A DNA stretch of 64,000 bases, taken from Adhaeribacter aerolatus. Lineage in GTDB: Bacteria > Bacteroidota > Bacteroidia > Cytophagales > Hymenobacteraceae. Numbering within the stretch: position 1 is the stretch's first letter; the number at the start of each line of letters is the position of its first letter. The position numbers were made by a program, and so were the translations under genes. The DNA lies in assembly GCF_007991635.1 (NCBI RefSeq), contig NZ_BJYS01000004.1:62001-126000 (forward strand). The letters run 5' to 3'. Shown here piece after piece: positions 16,104 through 26,010 of the stretch. The notes below the pieces were generated by a model. It had not been told where the DNA came from. It searched no databases and worked only from the letters and a program-made list of their open reading frames with translations.

Positions 16104-18305
16104 ATGAGATTAAAACCTTTACTGATTGGCGTACTCCTGCTTCAGCTATGCTTTCAGGCTTTTATGGTGAGGGGCCAAAACAGTGGCACTTTATACTGGT
16201 TAAAAGCCGGCAATGCTTTTGCCCAGCAGGAAGCCGGCAATATTGTAAAATTTACGTTGCCCTCGCGGGAAAAACAATTGTTGTTGGCCAAAGAAAAATT
16301 AATTCCGACCGGCCAATCCCAACCACTTCGTATCCGCAGCTTCTCTTTATCAAAAGATGAGCAAAAAATATTAATTTATACCAATACCCAAAAAGTATGG
16401 CGGCTCGATACCCGGGGCGATTACTGGGTTTATAACCTGGCCTCCCAAACCCTGCAACAGGTTGGCCCAAAACAGCCATCCGCTTCCTTAATGTTTGCGC
16501 AATTTTCGCCGGATGGCAACCAGGTGGCTTACGTGAGCCAGCATAATATTTTTGTAGATGACTTAACCAACCAAACCACTAAACAACTTACCACCGATGG
16601 CACCCGCAAACTGATTAACGGTACCTTTGATTGGGTTTACGAAGAAGAATTTTTCTGTCGCAATGGTATCCGGTGGAGCCCCGATAGCAAAAAAATAGCT
16701 TTCTGGCAAATTGATGCCACGCAGGTAAAAGATTACCTGATGATTAATCACACCGATTCTATTTACCCAGTGGTGCAACCCGTGGAGTACCCGGTAGCCG
16801 GCGAAGCCCCTTCGCCTTATAAAATTGGCGTAATAGAGGTAACTACATCTAAAATTAATTGGCTGCAAATTCCCGGCGATCCCCGGCAACATTATGTCCC
16901 CCGCCTGGAGTGGGCCGCCAATTCCGACGAAATTATTTTACAGCAACTGAACCGCAAGCAAAACGAAAGCCGCTTATATATTGGTCAGGCCAGCAGCGGC
17001 CGTGTTAACCAGATTTATCAGGAAAAAGATGCCGCCTGGATAGATATTTTACCTTCCTGGGACCAGAAGTACGCCAATGGCGGCTGGGACTGGCTGAACA
17101 GCGGCCGCGAATTTTTGTGGGCCAGCGAAAAAGACGGCTGGCGTCACTTATACCGCGTAAGCCGCAACGGCAAAAAGGAAACGCTGGTAACCCGCGGCAA
17201 CTACGATGTTATGGAAATTATAAAAATAGATGAACCGGGCAATCTCCTTTATTTTATCGCTTCTCCCGAAAATGCCACGCAAGCCTACCTGTACCGCACC
17301 CGTTTGGATGGCAAAGGCAAATTAGAGCGCGTCTCACCGGCTTCGCAACCCGGCACGCACGATTACGAATTTTCGCCCAATGCCCAATTTGCCCAACATA
17401 AATTCTCGAACTACTACACCCGGCCCATTAGCGAATGGGTATCGCTGCCAGACCATAATCCACTGGATAAAACCAGTGCCGTGGCACAAGCAATAACCGA
17501 AGGAAGTAAAGCCAAGCCCAACCTGGAGTTTTTTAAAGTTAAAACCAACGAAGGCGTAGAAATGGATGCCTGGATGGTAAAACCAGAAAATTTCGACCAA
17601 TCCAAAAAATACCCGGTGGTGGTTTATGTGTATACCGAGCCCTGGGGCCAAACCGTGAAAGACAGCTACGGCACCGGCAATAATCATTTGTATCAGGGCA
17701 ATATGGCCCAGGATGGTTACCTGTATGTATCGGTTGATAACCGAGGTACGCCCGTACCCAAAGGCCGCGCCTGGCGGAAAAGTGTTTACCGCAAAATTGG
17801 CGTAGTTAATATTAAAGACCAGGCCTTCGCGGCCCGCGAAATATTAAAACTGCCTTATACTGATTCGTCGCGGGTAGCCGTTTGGGGTTGGAGCGGCGGC
17901 GGCTCGGCTACGCTCAACCTCCTTTTCCAGTATCCGCAAATCTACAAAACCGGTATTTCCATAGCTGCCGTGGGTAACCAGCTCACTTACGATAATATTT
18001 ACCAGGAACGCTACATGGGTCTGCCCCAGGAAAATTTAGAAGATTTTGTAAAAGGCTCGCCCATTACGCACGCCAAAAACCTGCGCGGAAACCTGCTCTA
18101 CATCCATGGCACCGGCGACGATAATGTGCACTACAACAATGCCGAACTGTTGGTTAATGAGCTGATAAAATATAACAAGCAGTTTCAGGTAATGCCCTAT
18201 CCAAACCGGACGCACAGTATATCAGAAGGCGAAGGCACCGCTAAACACTTAGCTACCTTGTTTACAAATTATTTAAAACAGCATTGCCCGCCGGGTGGCC
18301 GATAA
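16104..18305 (+). CDS. S9 family dipeptidyl peptidase (DPP IV-like), exported
   Basis: 733 residues from the ATG at 16104, where a signal peptide starts (MRLKPLLIGVLLLQLCFQAF, cleavage near VRG-QN). The frame is open back to 15924, but that part is not peptide-like. An eight-bladed beta-propeller (about 40-480) carries the DPP IV Glu motif WVYEEEFF, which holds the substrate N-terminus. The alpha/beta-hydrolase domain has Ser597 (GWSGGGS), Asp672/673 (HGTGDDNVH) and His704 (PNRTHSI). The family removes Xaa-Pro dipeptides from peptides in the periplasm. It stands alone with its own terminator. Confidence 0.95.
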   Translation: MRLKPLLIGVLLLQLCFQAFMVRGQNSGTLYWLKAGNAFAQQEAGNIVKFTLPSREKQLLLAKEKLIPTGQSQPLRIRSFSLSKDEQKILIYTNTQKVWRLDTRGDYWVYNLASQTLQQVGPKQPSASLMFAQFSPDGNQVAYVSQHNIFVDDLTNQTTKQLTTDGTRKLINGTFDWVYEEEFFCRNGIRWSPDSKKIAFWQIDATQVKDYLMINHTDSIYPVVQPVEYPVAGEAPSPYKIGVIEVTTSKINWLQIPGDPRQHYVPRLEWAANSDEIILQQLNRKQNESRLYIGQASSGRVNQIYQEKDAAWIDILPSWDQKYANGGWDWLNSGREFLWASEKDGWRHLYRVSRNGKKETLVTRGNYDVMEIIKIDEPGNLLYFIASPENATQAYLYRTRLDGKGKLERVSPASQPGTHDYEFSPNAQFAQHKFSNYYTRPISEWVSLPDHNPLDKTSAVAQAITEGSKAKPNLEFFKVKTNEGVEMDAWMVKPENFDQSKKYPVVVYVYTEPWGQTVKDSYGTGNNHLYQGNMAQDGYLYVSVDNRGTPVPKGRAWRKSVYRKIGVVNIKDQAFAAREILKLPYTDSSRVAVWGWSGGGSATLNLLFQYPQIYKTGISIAAVGNQLTYDNIYQERYMGLPQENLEDFVKGSPITHAKNLRGNLLYIHGTGDDNVHYNNAELLVNELIKYNKQFQVMPYPNRTHSISEGEGTAKHLATLFTNYLKQHCPPGGR

Positions 18306-18676
18306 TGTTTTTTTTGTAAAACCTTACTTCTCGCGCATAAAAAAAGCCAGGCGTTTCAAGTCTGGCTTTCCTTAGTCTACTTAAACAATCGTCTATAAAA
18401 CTTTTGTCTTAGCTTACATATATCTTTTACGGCAATTCTTCCGGATGGTTACACCCTTTTGGTATTTAACTAAAATATTTTTATTTTTTTCCCACCTCCG
18501 GAATTACCCTCTAAATTACAGCTTGGCTTTACCTTCCTGCAAGAAGGAATAATTTATAATTTACCTTTTGTAAAAAGAAAAGGTAAAAGCTTCCAACTTT
18601 ATTTAATTATATTAGTTATTCAGGTAAGAGCGTTTAAATAGCGGCCTGCTACTTAATTAGCCGCACTCTTTGTCAG
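18306..18676. other. Intergenic region, 371 bp
   Basis: Holds the terminator at 18343-18369 and the upstream region of the AsmA-like gene, including a taccttttg resembling a -7 box near 18560. No gene seen. Confidence 0.5.
18343..18369 (+). terminator. Intrinsic terminator of the DPP IV-like gene
   Basis: Stem aaagccag / ctggcttt with an 11-nt loop and an A-run before the stem. Located 38 bp past the peptidase stop. Confidence 0.75.
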
Positions 18677-21670
18677 ATGCACCTTTCTAAATTTTTTAAA
18701 AGAATATTTATTGGCATACTGGTGCTGATAGGCTTAAGCCTGATCGGGCTGGAGGTAATGTCGCGGGTTTACCAGAAACATGCCGCCGCTTATTTCCGAC
18801 AGCAGTTTACCCAGCAGTCGGACATGGTTTTGCAGCCTTTCGAAACCAGAATATCGGTGTGGCGGCATTTTCCAAACGTAACTTTTTCTTTTCAAAATAT
18901 TTCGCTCCTCGATACCAGCAGCGTTACCCCGGTGCAGGTATTTTGGGTGAAGCGGGCCGCCGTAACCGTACCCTTGGGTCAGTTGCGATTGAACCGGCTT
19001 AAAATAAGTCAGGTAGAACTTGAGGAGGTTTTATTTTACCAACGCGTCGATAGCAGCGGCCATAAAGTTGGTTTACGGTTTAAACAAACAGCAAACGCCG
19101 ATACAACCGGCAGCAAATTCCCCTTTGTTATTCCCCGGGTAAATATCTCGCAAGCCCGCATTATTAGTCAGAACCAGTATAAGAACAGCTCCTTTGCCTT
19201 AGATATAACCCAAGCTAATCTTTCGGCCCGCTTACGCAATCAGCAATTAACCCTGGCTGGCGATTTAAACGGAAGAATTAAGGAAATAAAAAACAATAAG
19301 ATAAGCCTTTTCCGGAACCAGACTTTTACGGGCAATGTGCATTACACTTACGCTTTAAAGCAGAAAACCGGCACTTTTTATAATACCTACGCGCTGGTAA
19401 ACAACAATAAAATATCGATTAAAGGAACGCATACCAAACTTGCAACCGGGCCCGGTGCCAAACTAGATTTTACCGTAGCAGGTTACCAGCCGCTGGTTTA
19501 TTTATTCCGGCAATTATTACCGCCGCAGACGCAGCCCTTTCTGGAAAGATTTAAAACCAAAAGCCAGTTACACTTTTTACTGCGGATAAACGGCGACAGT
19601 GGCCCCCTGCAACGCCCCGGTAACAGCATCGCCTTTCGTTTAAAAAACGGCGAATTTTATTTACCGGCTAGTAAAAAATATATCCGGGAGGTGCAGCTAA
19701 CCGGCGAAATGAATAACGGCCCAGGTCATTCTCTGCAAACCAGCGAGTTTACTATATCGGGTTTATCGGCCCGCACCGACCAGGGAGAGATTAAATTACA
19801 ACTACAGGTATCAGATTTTACCAAACCTACCTTTAAAGTAGAGGGGCAGGGAAAAATAGCTTTAACCGATGTGGCAGGTTTTATAAATTTGCCTTTTACC
19901 CATATTTCGGGAGGCGTTGTTTCGGGCAACTTAAATTTCAGCGGCAATATTCCGGACACCATACAACACACCAGTTCTGACTGGCTCGGGAACGGAACGT
20001 TGCAGATGCAGGGAGCCGGGTTTAGGCCGCTGGGCTTAAAAGTAAACTGCCGCGCAGTAAATAGTCGCCTGGAGTTTGCCGGCAAAATTCTGCGGCTGCA
20101 AAATTTAAGCGGTACGCTCGGCGGCCGGCCTTTTAAAATGCAGGCTTCCATTCAAAATTACTTTTCTTACCTGTTTAACGAGCCCGGTTTTATTAAGGCC
20201 AGCGCCGATATTTACGCCGAGCACCTGGATACCCACTGGCTGAACAGTAGTTTACTGGCTTACCAGAATAGCCCAAACGCTGCCGCGGTTTTACCTGCCC
20301 GGCCGGCCAGTTTACTTACTGCTCCTTCGTCGGCCATTAGCTCACCCCAAAATATTTCCGTTCCGGTTGCAGGCGGTAAAAAACCAGAAACGCCCATTTA
20401 CCACCTTGTGCAAAAACAGCGGTTAAATAAATATTCGGGCCGGTACCGCGAAAACCCCTGGGAAAATACCCAAACGCAGGTAAATCTGCGGGTAGGCAAC
20501 GTAAGTTTACCCGGCGGCGAAAAAATCAAAGACCTATCGGTACAGGTAAATCAGCGTAACCAAAAAGTAAAATTAACCCAAATGCACTTCACCACTACGG
20601 GGGGGGGCCAGGCTTCGGCTAACGGTGGGTTTAACCTAGTGACAGGGGGTATAACCTTACCTTACCTGAGTGTAAAGCTGCAATATGATAAATTAAATTT
20701 GCAGGCTTTTATGCAGGATTTAGCGTCCTTAAACGAGCAAAACCAGCCCAAAAGCGAAACTGCCACCGAAGCACAAACCAAACGGAACCAGGAAAACCTG
20801 AATACCCTCCGGGAGAAAAAATATTGGTTAAACCTGCAGGTACGCGCGCGGCACCTGGAATACCTTTATTTAAAAGGCACCAACTTGTTTCTGGAAGCTA
20901 ACCTGAATAAAAACCGGGCCCGGCTGGCCCATTTAAACTTAGAAGCCTTCGGCGGAAAAATCAGCGCCCGCGGCGAAATGCGTCTCGACGGTGGAGCAGG
21001 TGGTTTTCCGTTGCGGCTGCGCTCCCAGGTAAATAATATTAATCTGCAACAGGTTTTCGCCTTTGCCGAATCGATGAAGCTGGATGTATTGAGCAGCCAG
21101 AGCATAAAAGGCACGGCCGATTGTAACCTGATGGTTTACACGCAACTGAATAATACGTTTTCGCCGAGCTTTGCCGGAACCATTGCCTATGCCAAAGCCA
21201 GTTTCCGGAACATGGAGCTAATAGAGGTAGCGCCCATTCAGAATGCGCTCCGTTTTCTGCGGAAAGAGCGTACCAGCCACTTATATTTTGAAGATGCCAC
21301 CACCAATTTTTTGATGCGGGATTATCAGTTTATAACGCCAGGCTTAAAACTAAACAGCAACCTGACGGCTTTTGAACTGAGTGGCACTTATACCATGGGC
21401 GGCCCGGCTAAATTAAACATGGATGTAAATGTGCTGAGTGTACTATTTGGTAACAACAAGCGCCGCATTGCCCGCATACAAGCCGATTCGGTGAGTACGC
21501 CACGCTTCGGAAAAAAACAGCACCTCCAGCTTTTCCGGGAAAAAGATAAGTACAAAGTACGGCTGAGCGACCGGAAAGAACAGGAACAAACCCGCAAAGC
21601 CCTGCAGCAGCAATTTTTAACATTTTTGCAGCAGCATCACATCGATACGGTTTTTTCGATGAACCGCTAA
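18677..21670 (+). CDS. AsmA-like protein (inner-membrane anchored, periplasmic)
   Basis: 997 residues. One N-terminal membrane helix (about 10-28, IFIGILVLIGLSLIGLEVM) is followed by a long, strand-rich periplasmic body. Blocks typical of AsmA/TamB-like proteins are present: an early ISVWRHFPNVTFSFQNISL, and a C-terminal AsmA_2-like part with LNLEAFGGKISARGEM, INLQQVFAFAES, IKGTADCNLMVYTQL and the closing YTMGGPAKLNMDVNVLSVLFGNNK. Relatives carry lipids between membranes or affect outer-membrane assembly. A low-complexity stretch lies near 540-580. It is a single gene with no operon partner. Confidence 0.85.
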   Translation: MHLSKFFKRIFIGILVLIGLSLIGLEVMSRVYQKHAAAYFRQQFTQQSDMVLQPFETRISVWRHFPNVTFSFQNISLLDTSSVTPVQVFWVKRAAVTVPLGQLRLNRLKISQVELEEVLFYQRVDSSGHKVGLRFKQTANADTTGSKFPFVIPRVNISQARIISQNQYKNSSFALDITQANLSARLRNQQLTLAGDLNGRIKEIKNNKISLFRNQTFTGNVHYTYALKQKTGTFYNTYALVNNNKISIKGTHTKLATGPGAKLDFTVAGYQPLVYLFRQLLPPQTQPFLERFKTKSQLHFLLRINGDSGPLQRPGNSIAFRLKNGEFYLPASKKYIREVQLTGEMNNGPGHSLQTSEFTISGLSARTDQGEIKLQLQVSDFTKPTFKVEGQGKIALTDVAGFINLPFTHISGGVVSGNLNFSGNIPDTIQHTSSDWLGNGTLQMQGAGFRPLGLKVNCRAVNSRLEFAGKILRLQNLSGTLGGRPFKMQASIQNYFSYLFNEPGFIKASADIYAEHLDTHWLNSSLLAYQNSPNAAAVLPARPASLLTAPSSAISSPQNISVPVAGGKKPETPIYHLVQKQRLNKYSGRYRENPWENTQTQVNLRVGNVSLPGGEKIKDLSVQVNQRNQKVKLTQMHFTTTGGGQASANGGFNLVTGGITLPYLSVKLQYDKLNLQAFMQDLASLNEQNQPKSETATEAQTKRNQENLNTLREKKYWLNLQVRARHLEYLYLKGTNLFLEANLNKNRARLAHLNLEAFGGKISARGEMRLDGGAGGFPLRLRSQVNNINLQQVFAFAESMKLDVLSSQSIKGTADCNLMVYTQLNNTFSPSFAGTIAYAKASFRNMELIEVAPIQNALRFLRKERTSHLYFEDATTNFLMRDYQFITPGLKLNSNLTAFELSGTYTMGGPAKLNMDVNVLSVLFGNNKRRIARIQADSVSTPRFGKKQHLQLFREKDKYKVRLSDRKEQEQTRKALQQQFLTFLQQHHIDTVFSMNR

Positions 21671-21817
21671 ATTATAAATCTTTTCAGTGCCGCTCCAACG
21701 GTGGTTTCCCTGGTAGTTCCGTAACAATTTTTACTCATACCAAAACAAAGTTTGGTTAAAGCGGGTACTTTAGTCTACAGATTCATTCTAAAAACAGAAT
21801 ATATAAATATCTTCCGG

Positions 21818-23254
21818 ATGGAAAATTCCTTTAGAGTAGAACACGATTTCCTGGGTACCAAAGAAATTCCCAATACGGCTTATTATGGCGTACAAACCAT
21901 GCGGGCCTTAGAAAATTTTAATATTACCGGCATTACCAACACCACCGAGCCCTTGTTTATTAAAGCGTTGGGCTACGTTAAAAAAGCGGCCGCTTTGGCC
22001 AACCGTGACTGCGGCGTGTTGGAACCCAAACTGGCCGAAGCCATTATTTTTGCCTGCGATAAATTAATTGCCGGCGAATACCGGGATCAGTTTTTAACCG
22101 ATTTAATTCAGGGCGGCGCCGGCACTTCGGTTAACATGAATGCAAACGAAGTAATTGCCAATATTGGCCTAGAATACCTGGGGCACCAAAAAGGCCAATA
22201 CGAATTTTTGCACCCCAATAATCACGTTAATTTTTCGCAATCGACAAACGACGTATACCCCACGGCCATTATGCTGGCCTTGCACCGGAAGCTGGATTTT
22301 TACCTGGAAACCTTGACGGCCCTGCAGAATGCTTTCGCCAAAAAAGGCCTAGAATTTAAGGAAGTTATAAAAATGGGCCGCACCCAATTGCAGGATGCTG
22401 TTCCCATGACGCTGGGCCAGGAATTTCAGGGTTTTGCCACTACGCTGGGCGATGAATTTCGGCAACTGAAGCAAGCCCAGGCCATGCTGCTGGAGTGCAA
22501 CATGGGTGGCACGGCCATTGGCACCCGCATTAATGCCCCCGAAGGTTACCCCGAGCTTTGCACCAAGTATCTGGCCGAACTGACCGGTTTGTCCTTTACG
22601 CTGGCCGGTGACTTAATAGAAGCTACTTCGGATACCGGTATCTTTGTGCAGGTATCGGGGGCGTTGAAACGCAGTGCCGTCAAGCTTTCTAAAATCTGCA
22701 ACGATCTGCGCCTGCTCTCGTCGGGTCCCCGCGCCGGCTTTAACGAAATTTTCTTGCCGCCCATGCAACCCGGCTCTTCTATTATGCCGGGTAAAGTAAA
22801 CCCGGTAATTCCGGAAGTGGTAAACCAAACGGCTTTTTACGTCATGGGGGCCGATGTAACAATAACGATGGCCGCCGAAGCCGGCCAATTGCAGCTAAAC
22901 GTAATGGAACCGGTTATTGCCTTCAGCTTATTTACTTCTATCAACTACCTGACCAATGCCGTTACTACCCTGCGCACCCGTTGTGTGGAGGGTATTAAAG
23001 CCAACGTGGAAGGCTGCCGCGATATGGTTATGCGCAGCATTGGAATTGTAACCGCCCTCAACCCCATTTTGGGCTACGAAACTACGGCTTCTATTGCCAA
23101 AGAAGCCCTGGCCACCGGCAAATCCATTCACCAACTAGTGGTACAGGAGCGGCAACTGCTCACGCAAGCCAAATGGGACGAGATTTATTCTTTCCAGAAC
23201 ATGATTCACCCGGTATTTATTAACGACAAGCGGGCTGGCGTAGAAAGAAAATAA
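21818..23254 (+). CDS. aspA: Aspartate ammonia-lyase
   Basis: 478 residues from the ATG at 21818 (MENSFRVEHDFLGTKEIPN). The fumarase/aspartase signature GSSIMPGKVNP is present, as are the substrate motifs GGAGTSVNMNANEV, SQSTNDVYPTA and MGRTQLQDAVPMT, and the lid-loop serines. It converts aspartate to fumarate and ammonia. The LGTKEIPNTAYYGVQT start separates aspartases from fumarases. The in-frame extension to 21752 lacks homology-like features. It stands between unrelated genes. Confidence 0.95.
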   Translation: MENSFRVEHDFLGTKEIPNTAYYGVQTMRALENFNITGITNTTEPLFIKALGYVKKAAALANRDCGVLEPKLAEAIIFACDKLIAGEYRDQFLTDLIQGGAGTSVNMNANEVIANIGLEYLGHQKGQYEFLHPNNHVNFSQSTNDVYPTAIMLALHRKLDFYLETLTALQNAFAKKGLEFKEVIKMGRTQLQDAVPMTLGQEFQGFATTLGDEFRQLKQAQAMLLECNMGGTAIGTRINAPEGYPELCTKYLAELTGLSFTLAGDLIEATSDTGIFVQVSGALKRSAVKLSKICNDLRLLSSGPRAGFNEIFLPPMQPGSSIMPGKVNPVIPEVVNQTAFYVMGADVTITMAAEAGQLQLNVMEPVIAFSLFTSINYLTNAVTTLRTRCVEGIKANVEGCRDMVMRSIGIVTALNPILGYETTASIAKEALATGKSIHQLVVQERQLLTQAKWDEIYSFQNMIHPVFINDKRAGVERK

Positions 23255-23300
23255 GACATTCGGGTTCCGGCTAACAGCCGCGAAATTGACTTACTTTTTC

Positions 23301-24041
23301 ATGCCTATTTACCTCAACATGGATAGAAATAACTTGGCCATTGCCACTATTTCCTGGGCACGCGATGCGCAGGAAGAAAATTTATTGCGGGCATCCTTAA
23401 CCCAACTGGCCGGGTTAAATATTCTGGTTTTTATTACCGACGGCGGTTCCCAGAGCAGCTTCCTGGATTTTCTGCGTAGCTTCCCCCATTTTACTATATT
23501 AAACCCAAGGGGCAAAGGCGTTTGGGCGCAGGCACGCACCAGTGTATTAGCTGCCGCTGCAACCGAAGCATCTTTTATACTTTACACTGAACCGGATAAA
23601 CAGCTATTCTTCCGGGACTTTTTACCCAACTTTCTCTCTGCCGCCCCACTAGCTGAATCTACCGGAGTCGTACTAGCTTCCCGTTCGGCGGCAGGCTTCG
23701 CCACTTTCCCAACCTTCCAGCAAAACACCGAAACCACGATCAACGCGTGCTGCGCCGAAATAATGGGCCCTGCGGTAGACTACACCTACGGCCCTTTTCT
23801 AATGAACCACCAACTAGCGCCCTACCTGAACCGGGTGCAGGAAGATATTGGCTGGGGTTGGCGGCCTTACGTTTTTGGCCTGGCTCACCGTTTAGGTTAC
23901 CACGTAGTTCCTTACGAAGCCAACTTCATCTGTCCGCCCGACCAACGCACCGACAGCGCCGTTGAACGTATCTACCGGATGCGCCAGCTCACCCAAAATA
24001 TTCAGGGTTTGGTTCTTTCTACTACCGTAGCACTAGATTGA
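23301..24041 (+). CDS. Hypothetical protein with glycosyltransferase-A-like fold
   Basis: 246 residues from the ATG at 23301 (23319 is an alternative; a TTG at 23286 is less likely). The layout fits a nucleotide-sugar transferase-like Rossmann fold: LAIATISWARDAQEENLL, then VFITDGGSQSSFLDFL, then a stretch around FILYTEPDKQLF that may replace the DxD motif. GWGWRPYVFGLAHRLGY comes near the end. No GT family can be named with certainty. It follows aspA by 46 bp on the same strand, but nothing links their functions. Confidence 0.65.
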   Translation: MPIYLNMDRNNLAIATISWARDAQEENLLRASLTQLAGLNILVFITDGGSQSSFLDFLRSFPHFTILNPRGKGVWAQARTSVLAAAATEASFILYTEPDKQLFFRDFLPNFLSAAPLAESTGVVLASRSAAGFATFPTFQQNTETTINACCAEIMGPAVDYTYGPFLMNHQLAPYLNRVQEDIGWGWRPYVFGLAHRLGYHVVPYEANFICPPDQRTDSAVERIYRMRQLTQNIQGLVLSTTVALD

Positions 24042-24247
24042 AGATTCCAGTTAAGCTATTGCGACCAACTGGCTGTAGAAAATTCAGGCATTACAAACCC
24101 TTTTATCAGTATCGCCAAAACATTGATATCCACCAATTGCAATAGCCGCCGTCCCGCTGGTGATTAATTTAATCAGTCTCCCCTGCCGCTACTCATTTTT
24201 AACCGCAAAAATATTTACGGAGTGCATTTCTGATATAACTTCAGCAC

Positions 24248-24372
24248 TATACCAAATCGCATAAACTAGCTGCCATAGATAAAAACCTCACAGGTCTTAA
24301 AGATCTGTGAGGTTTTTGCAACCGGTATAACCATCGTTCTGTTTAGGAAGATCGTGCAAGAGATTTGGTATA
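24248..24372. repeat. Small element with 11-bp terminal inverted repeats and internal hairpin
   Basis: tataccaaatc at 24248-24258 is the exact reverse complement of gatttggtata at 24362-24372. The space between holds a strong hairpin (24281-24317). The shape resembles a MITE or a mobile terminator; no flanking duplication is evident. Confidence 0.5.
24281..24317. terminator. Strong symmetrical hairpin, likely bidirectional terminator
   Basis: aaaaacctcacag pairs with ctgtgaggttttt, and the inner bases also pair with one mismatch. A-run on the left and T-run on the right would allow termination on both strands. It is 240 bp past the nearest upstream stop. Confidence 0.65.
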
Positions 24373-24574
24373 ATATATTGTCCTAATCAATCACCCAATG
24401 GCCTTTTGCACACGTTTGGCCGGAATTGCGGATTGCTTTAATTAAATATTCTCCATTAAACCAGGTAATAAATACCAGGCATAGCAACTTTAAATAAATA
24501 GCTAATGCGTAATATTTATTATACCTGCCATTAAACTTTAGCTGCTTTCGGTTATCAAAAGGAGACACACTACT

Positions 24575-25984
24575 ATGAAAGCCGATACCTACCAAAGACA
24601 ATTGCAGCACTTATACTGGCGAACTGGTTTCGGACCTAGTCCGGCACAAATGCAGCAGGCTCCCGGCAATTTAAACAAAGCCGTAAAAGGCGTATTTAGC
24701 CAATCAGTCAGCTACGCTCCTTTGCCCCTAACAATAACTGATTTTTCGCGCCTACCCAAAGGGCAGTTGAGCCCCGAGGAGCGGCGCCGGCAAATGCAGC
24801 AAGCCCGCCGGGAGCTGGCTAAAATTAATACCACCTGGCTCCAAACCATGGCTACCAGCCCGGCCCAGCTCCGCGAGAAAATGGCTTTTTTCTGGCATGG
24901 TCATTTTGCCTGTCGTACCCAAAGGCCCGAATTCGCTTTAAACCAGGTTAACCTGCTGCGCCAGCATGCTTTAGGTAAATTCAGCGATTTATTAATGGCC
25001 GTTGCGAAAGACCCGGCCATGCTGCAATTCCTGAACAACCAACAAAACCGGAAACTGCAACCCAACGAAAACTTTGCCCGCGAATTGCTGGAATTATTTA
25101 CTTTGGGCCGCGGCCATTATTCCGAAGAAGATATTAAAAATGCGGCCCGGGCTTTTACGGGTTGGGGCTACGATGCCGAAGGTATGTTCGTTTTCCGGGA
25201 ACGGCAACACGATGCCGGGACTAAAACCTTTCTGGGTAAAATCGGCAATTTTACGGGCGAAGATATTCTCCGGATAATTTTAGACCAACCCCAGACCGCC
25301 AAATTCCTGACAACTAAAATTTATCGCTTTTTTGTAAATGATACCCCCGATGCCGCCGTTATCCAACAACTATCAGAGCAGTTTTACGCTACAGATTACG
25401 ATATACAAGCCCTGCTGCAGAAAATATTTAGCACCGATTGGTTCTACGCCCCGGCTAATATAGGAACGCGCATTAAATCGCCGGTAGAATTACTTACGGG
25501 TTTGCAGCGGGCTTTTGCCATTCAGTTCCAGGATGCGCCGGGTTTACTGGTGGTGCAGCGGGCACTCGGCCAGGTGTTGTTGTATCCGCCCAATGTTGGC
25601 GGTTGGCCCGGCGGGCGCAACTGGATAGACTCTTCCTCGTTGATGTTTCGCATGAAATTGCCCCAAACCATTTTTGCCGGCGCCAGCTTAAATATTTCTT
25701 TGAAAGACGATGATATTGATATGTTGCCGCAATTATCGCAGCAGGAACGGACTTTTAACCGGCGCCTACGGGTTAATGTGAATTTGCAGCCTTTCCGGGA
25801 ATTACTGGCCAAAGTGCCGCCCCGGGCAATCGTGGCCCAAACAGCTGCTTTTCTGTTGCAGGTACCGCTAAACGCCCAGTTAACTACCATGCTGCAAAAC
25901 GACACCGATGAATTTACCCCCGAGAATCGCCTGAATGCGCTGGCCTTGCGGCTTAGCTCTTTACCCGAATACCAACTTTGTTAG
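24575..25984 (+). CDS. DUF1800 domain protein
   Basis: 469 residues. The family motifs are HLYWRTGFGPSP at the start, MAFFWHGHFACR, then PNENFARELLELFTLG and EDIKNAARAFTGWGYD, and a later PPNVGGWPGGRNWID. There is no clear signal peptide in the first 30 residues. The biochemical role of DUF1800 is unknown. It is followed after 26 bp by a DUF1501 gene, the usual partner across bacteria, so the two form an operon and probably work together. Confidence 0.92.
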   Translation: MKADTYQRQLQHLYWRTGFGPSPAQMQQAPGNLNKAVKGVFSQSVSYAPLPLTITDFSRLPKGQLSPEERRRQMQQARRELAKINTTWLQTMATSPAQLREKMAFFWHGHFACRTQRPEFALNQVNLLRQHALGKFSDLLMAVAKDPAMLQFLNNQQNRKLQPNENFARELLELFTLGRGHYSEEDIKNAARAFTGWGYDAEGMFVFRERQHDAGTKTFLGKIGNFTGEDILRIILDQPQTAKFLTTKIYRFFVNDTPDAAVIQQLSEQFYATDYDIQALLQKIFSTDWFYAPANIGTRIKSPVELLTGLQRAFAIQFQDAPGLLVVQRALGQVLLYPPNVGGWPGGRNWIDSSSLMFRMKLPQTIFAGASLNISLKDDDIDMLPQLSQQERTFNRRLRVNVNLQPFRELLAKVPPRAIVAQTAAFLLQVPLNAQLTTMLQNDTDEFTPENRLNALALRLSSLPEYQLC

Positions 25985-26010
25985 ATAAATAGGTAATAAA
26001 CCTGAGTAAG

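Larger units (their letters stand above)
24042..24574. other. Intergenic region, 533 bp, containing a short inverted-repeat element
   Basis: No credible gene. The middle holds a 125-bp stretch bounded by 11-bp inverted repeats with a strong hairpin inside (listed separately). The rest is featureless. Confidence 0.6.
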
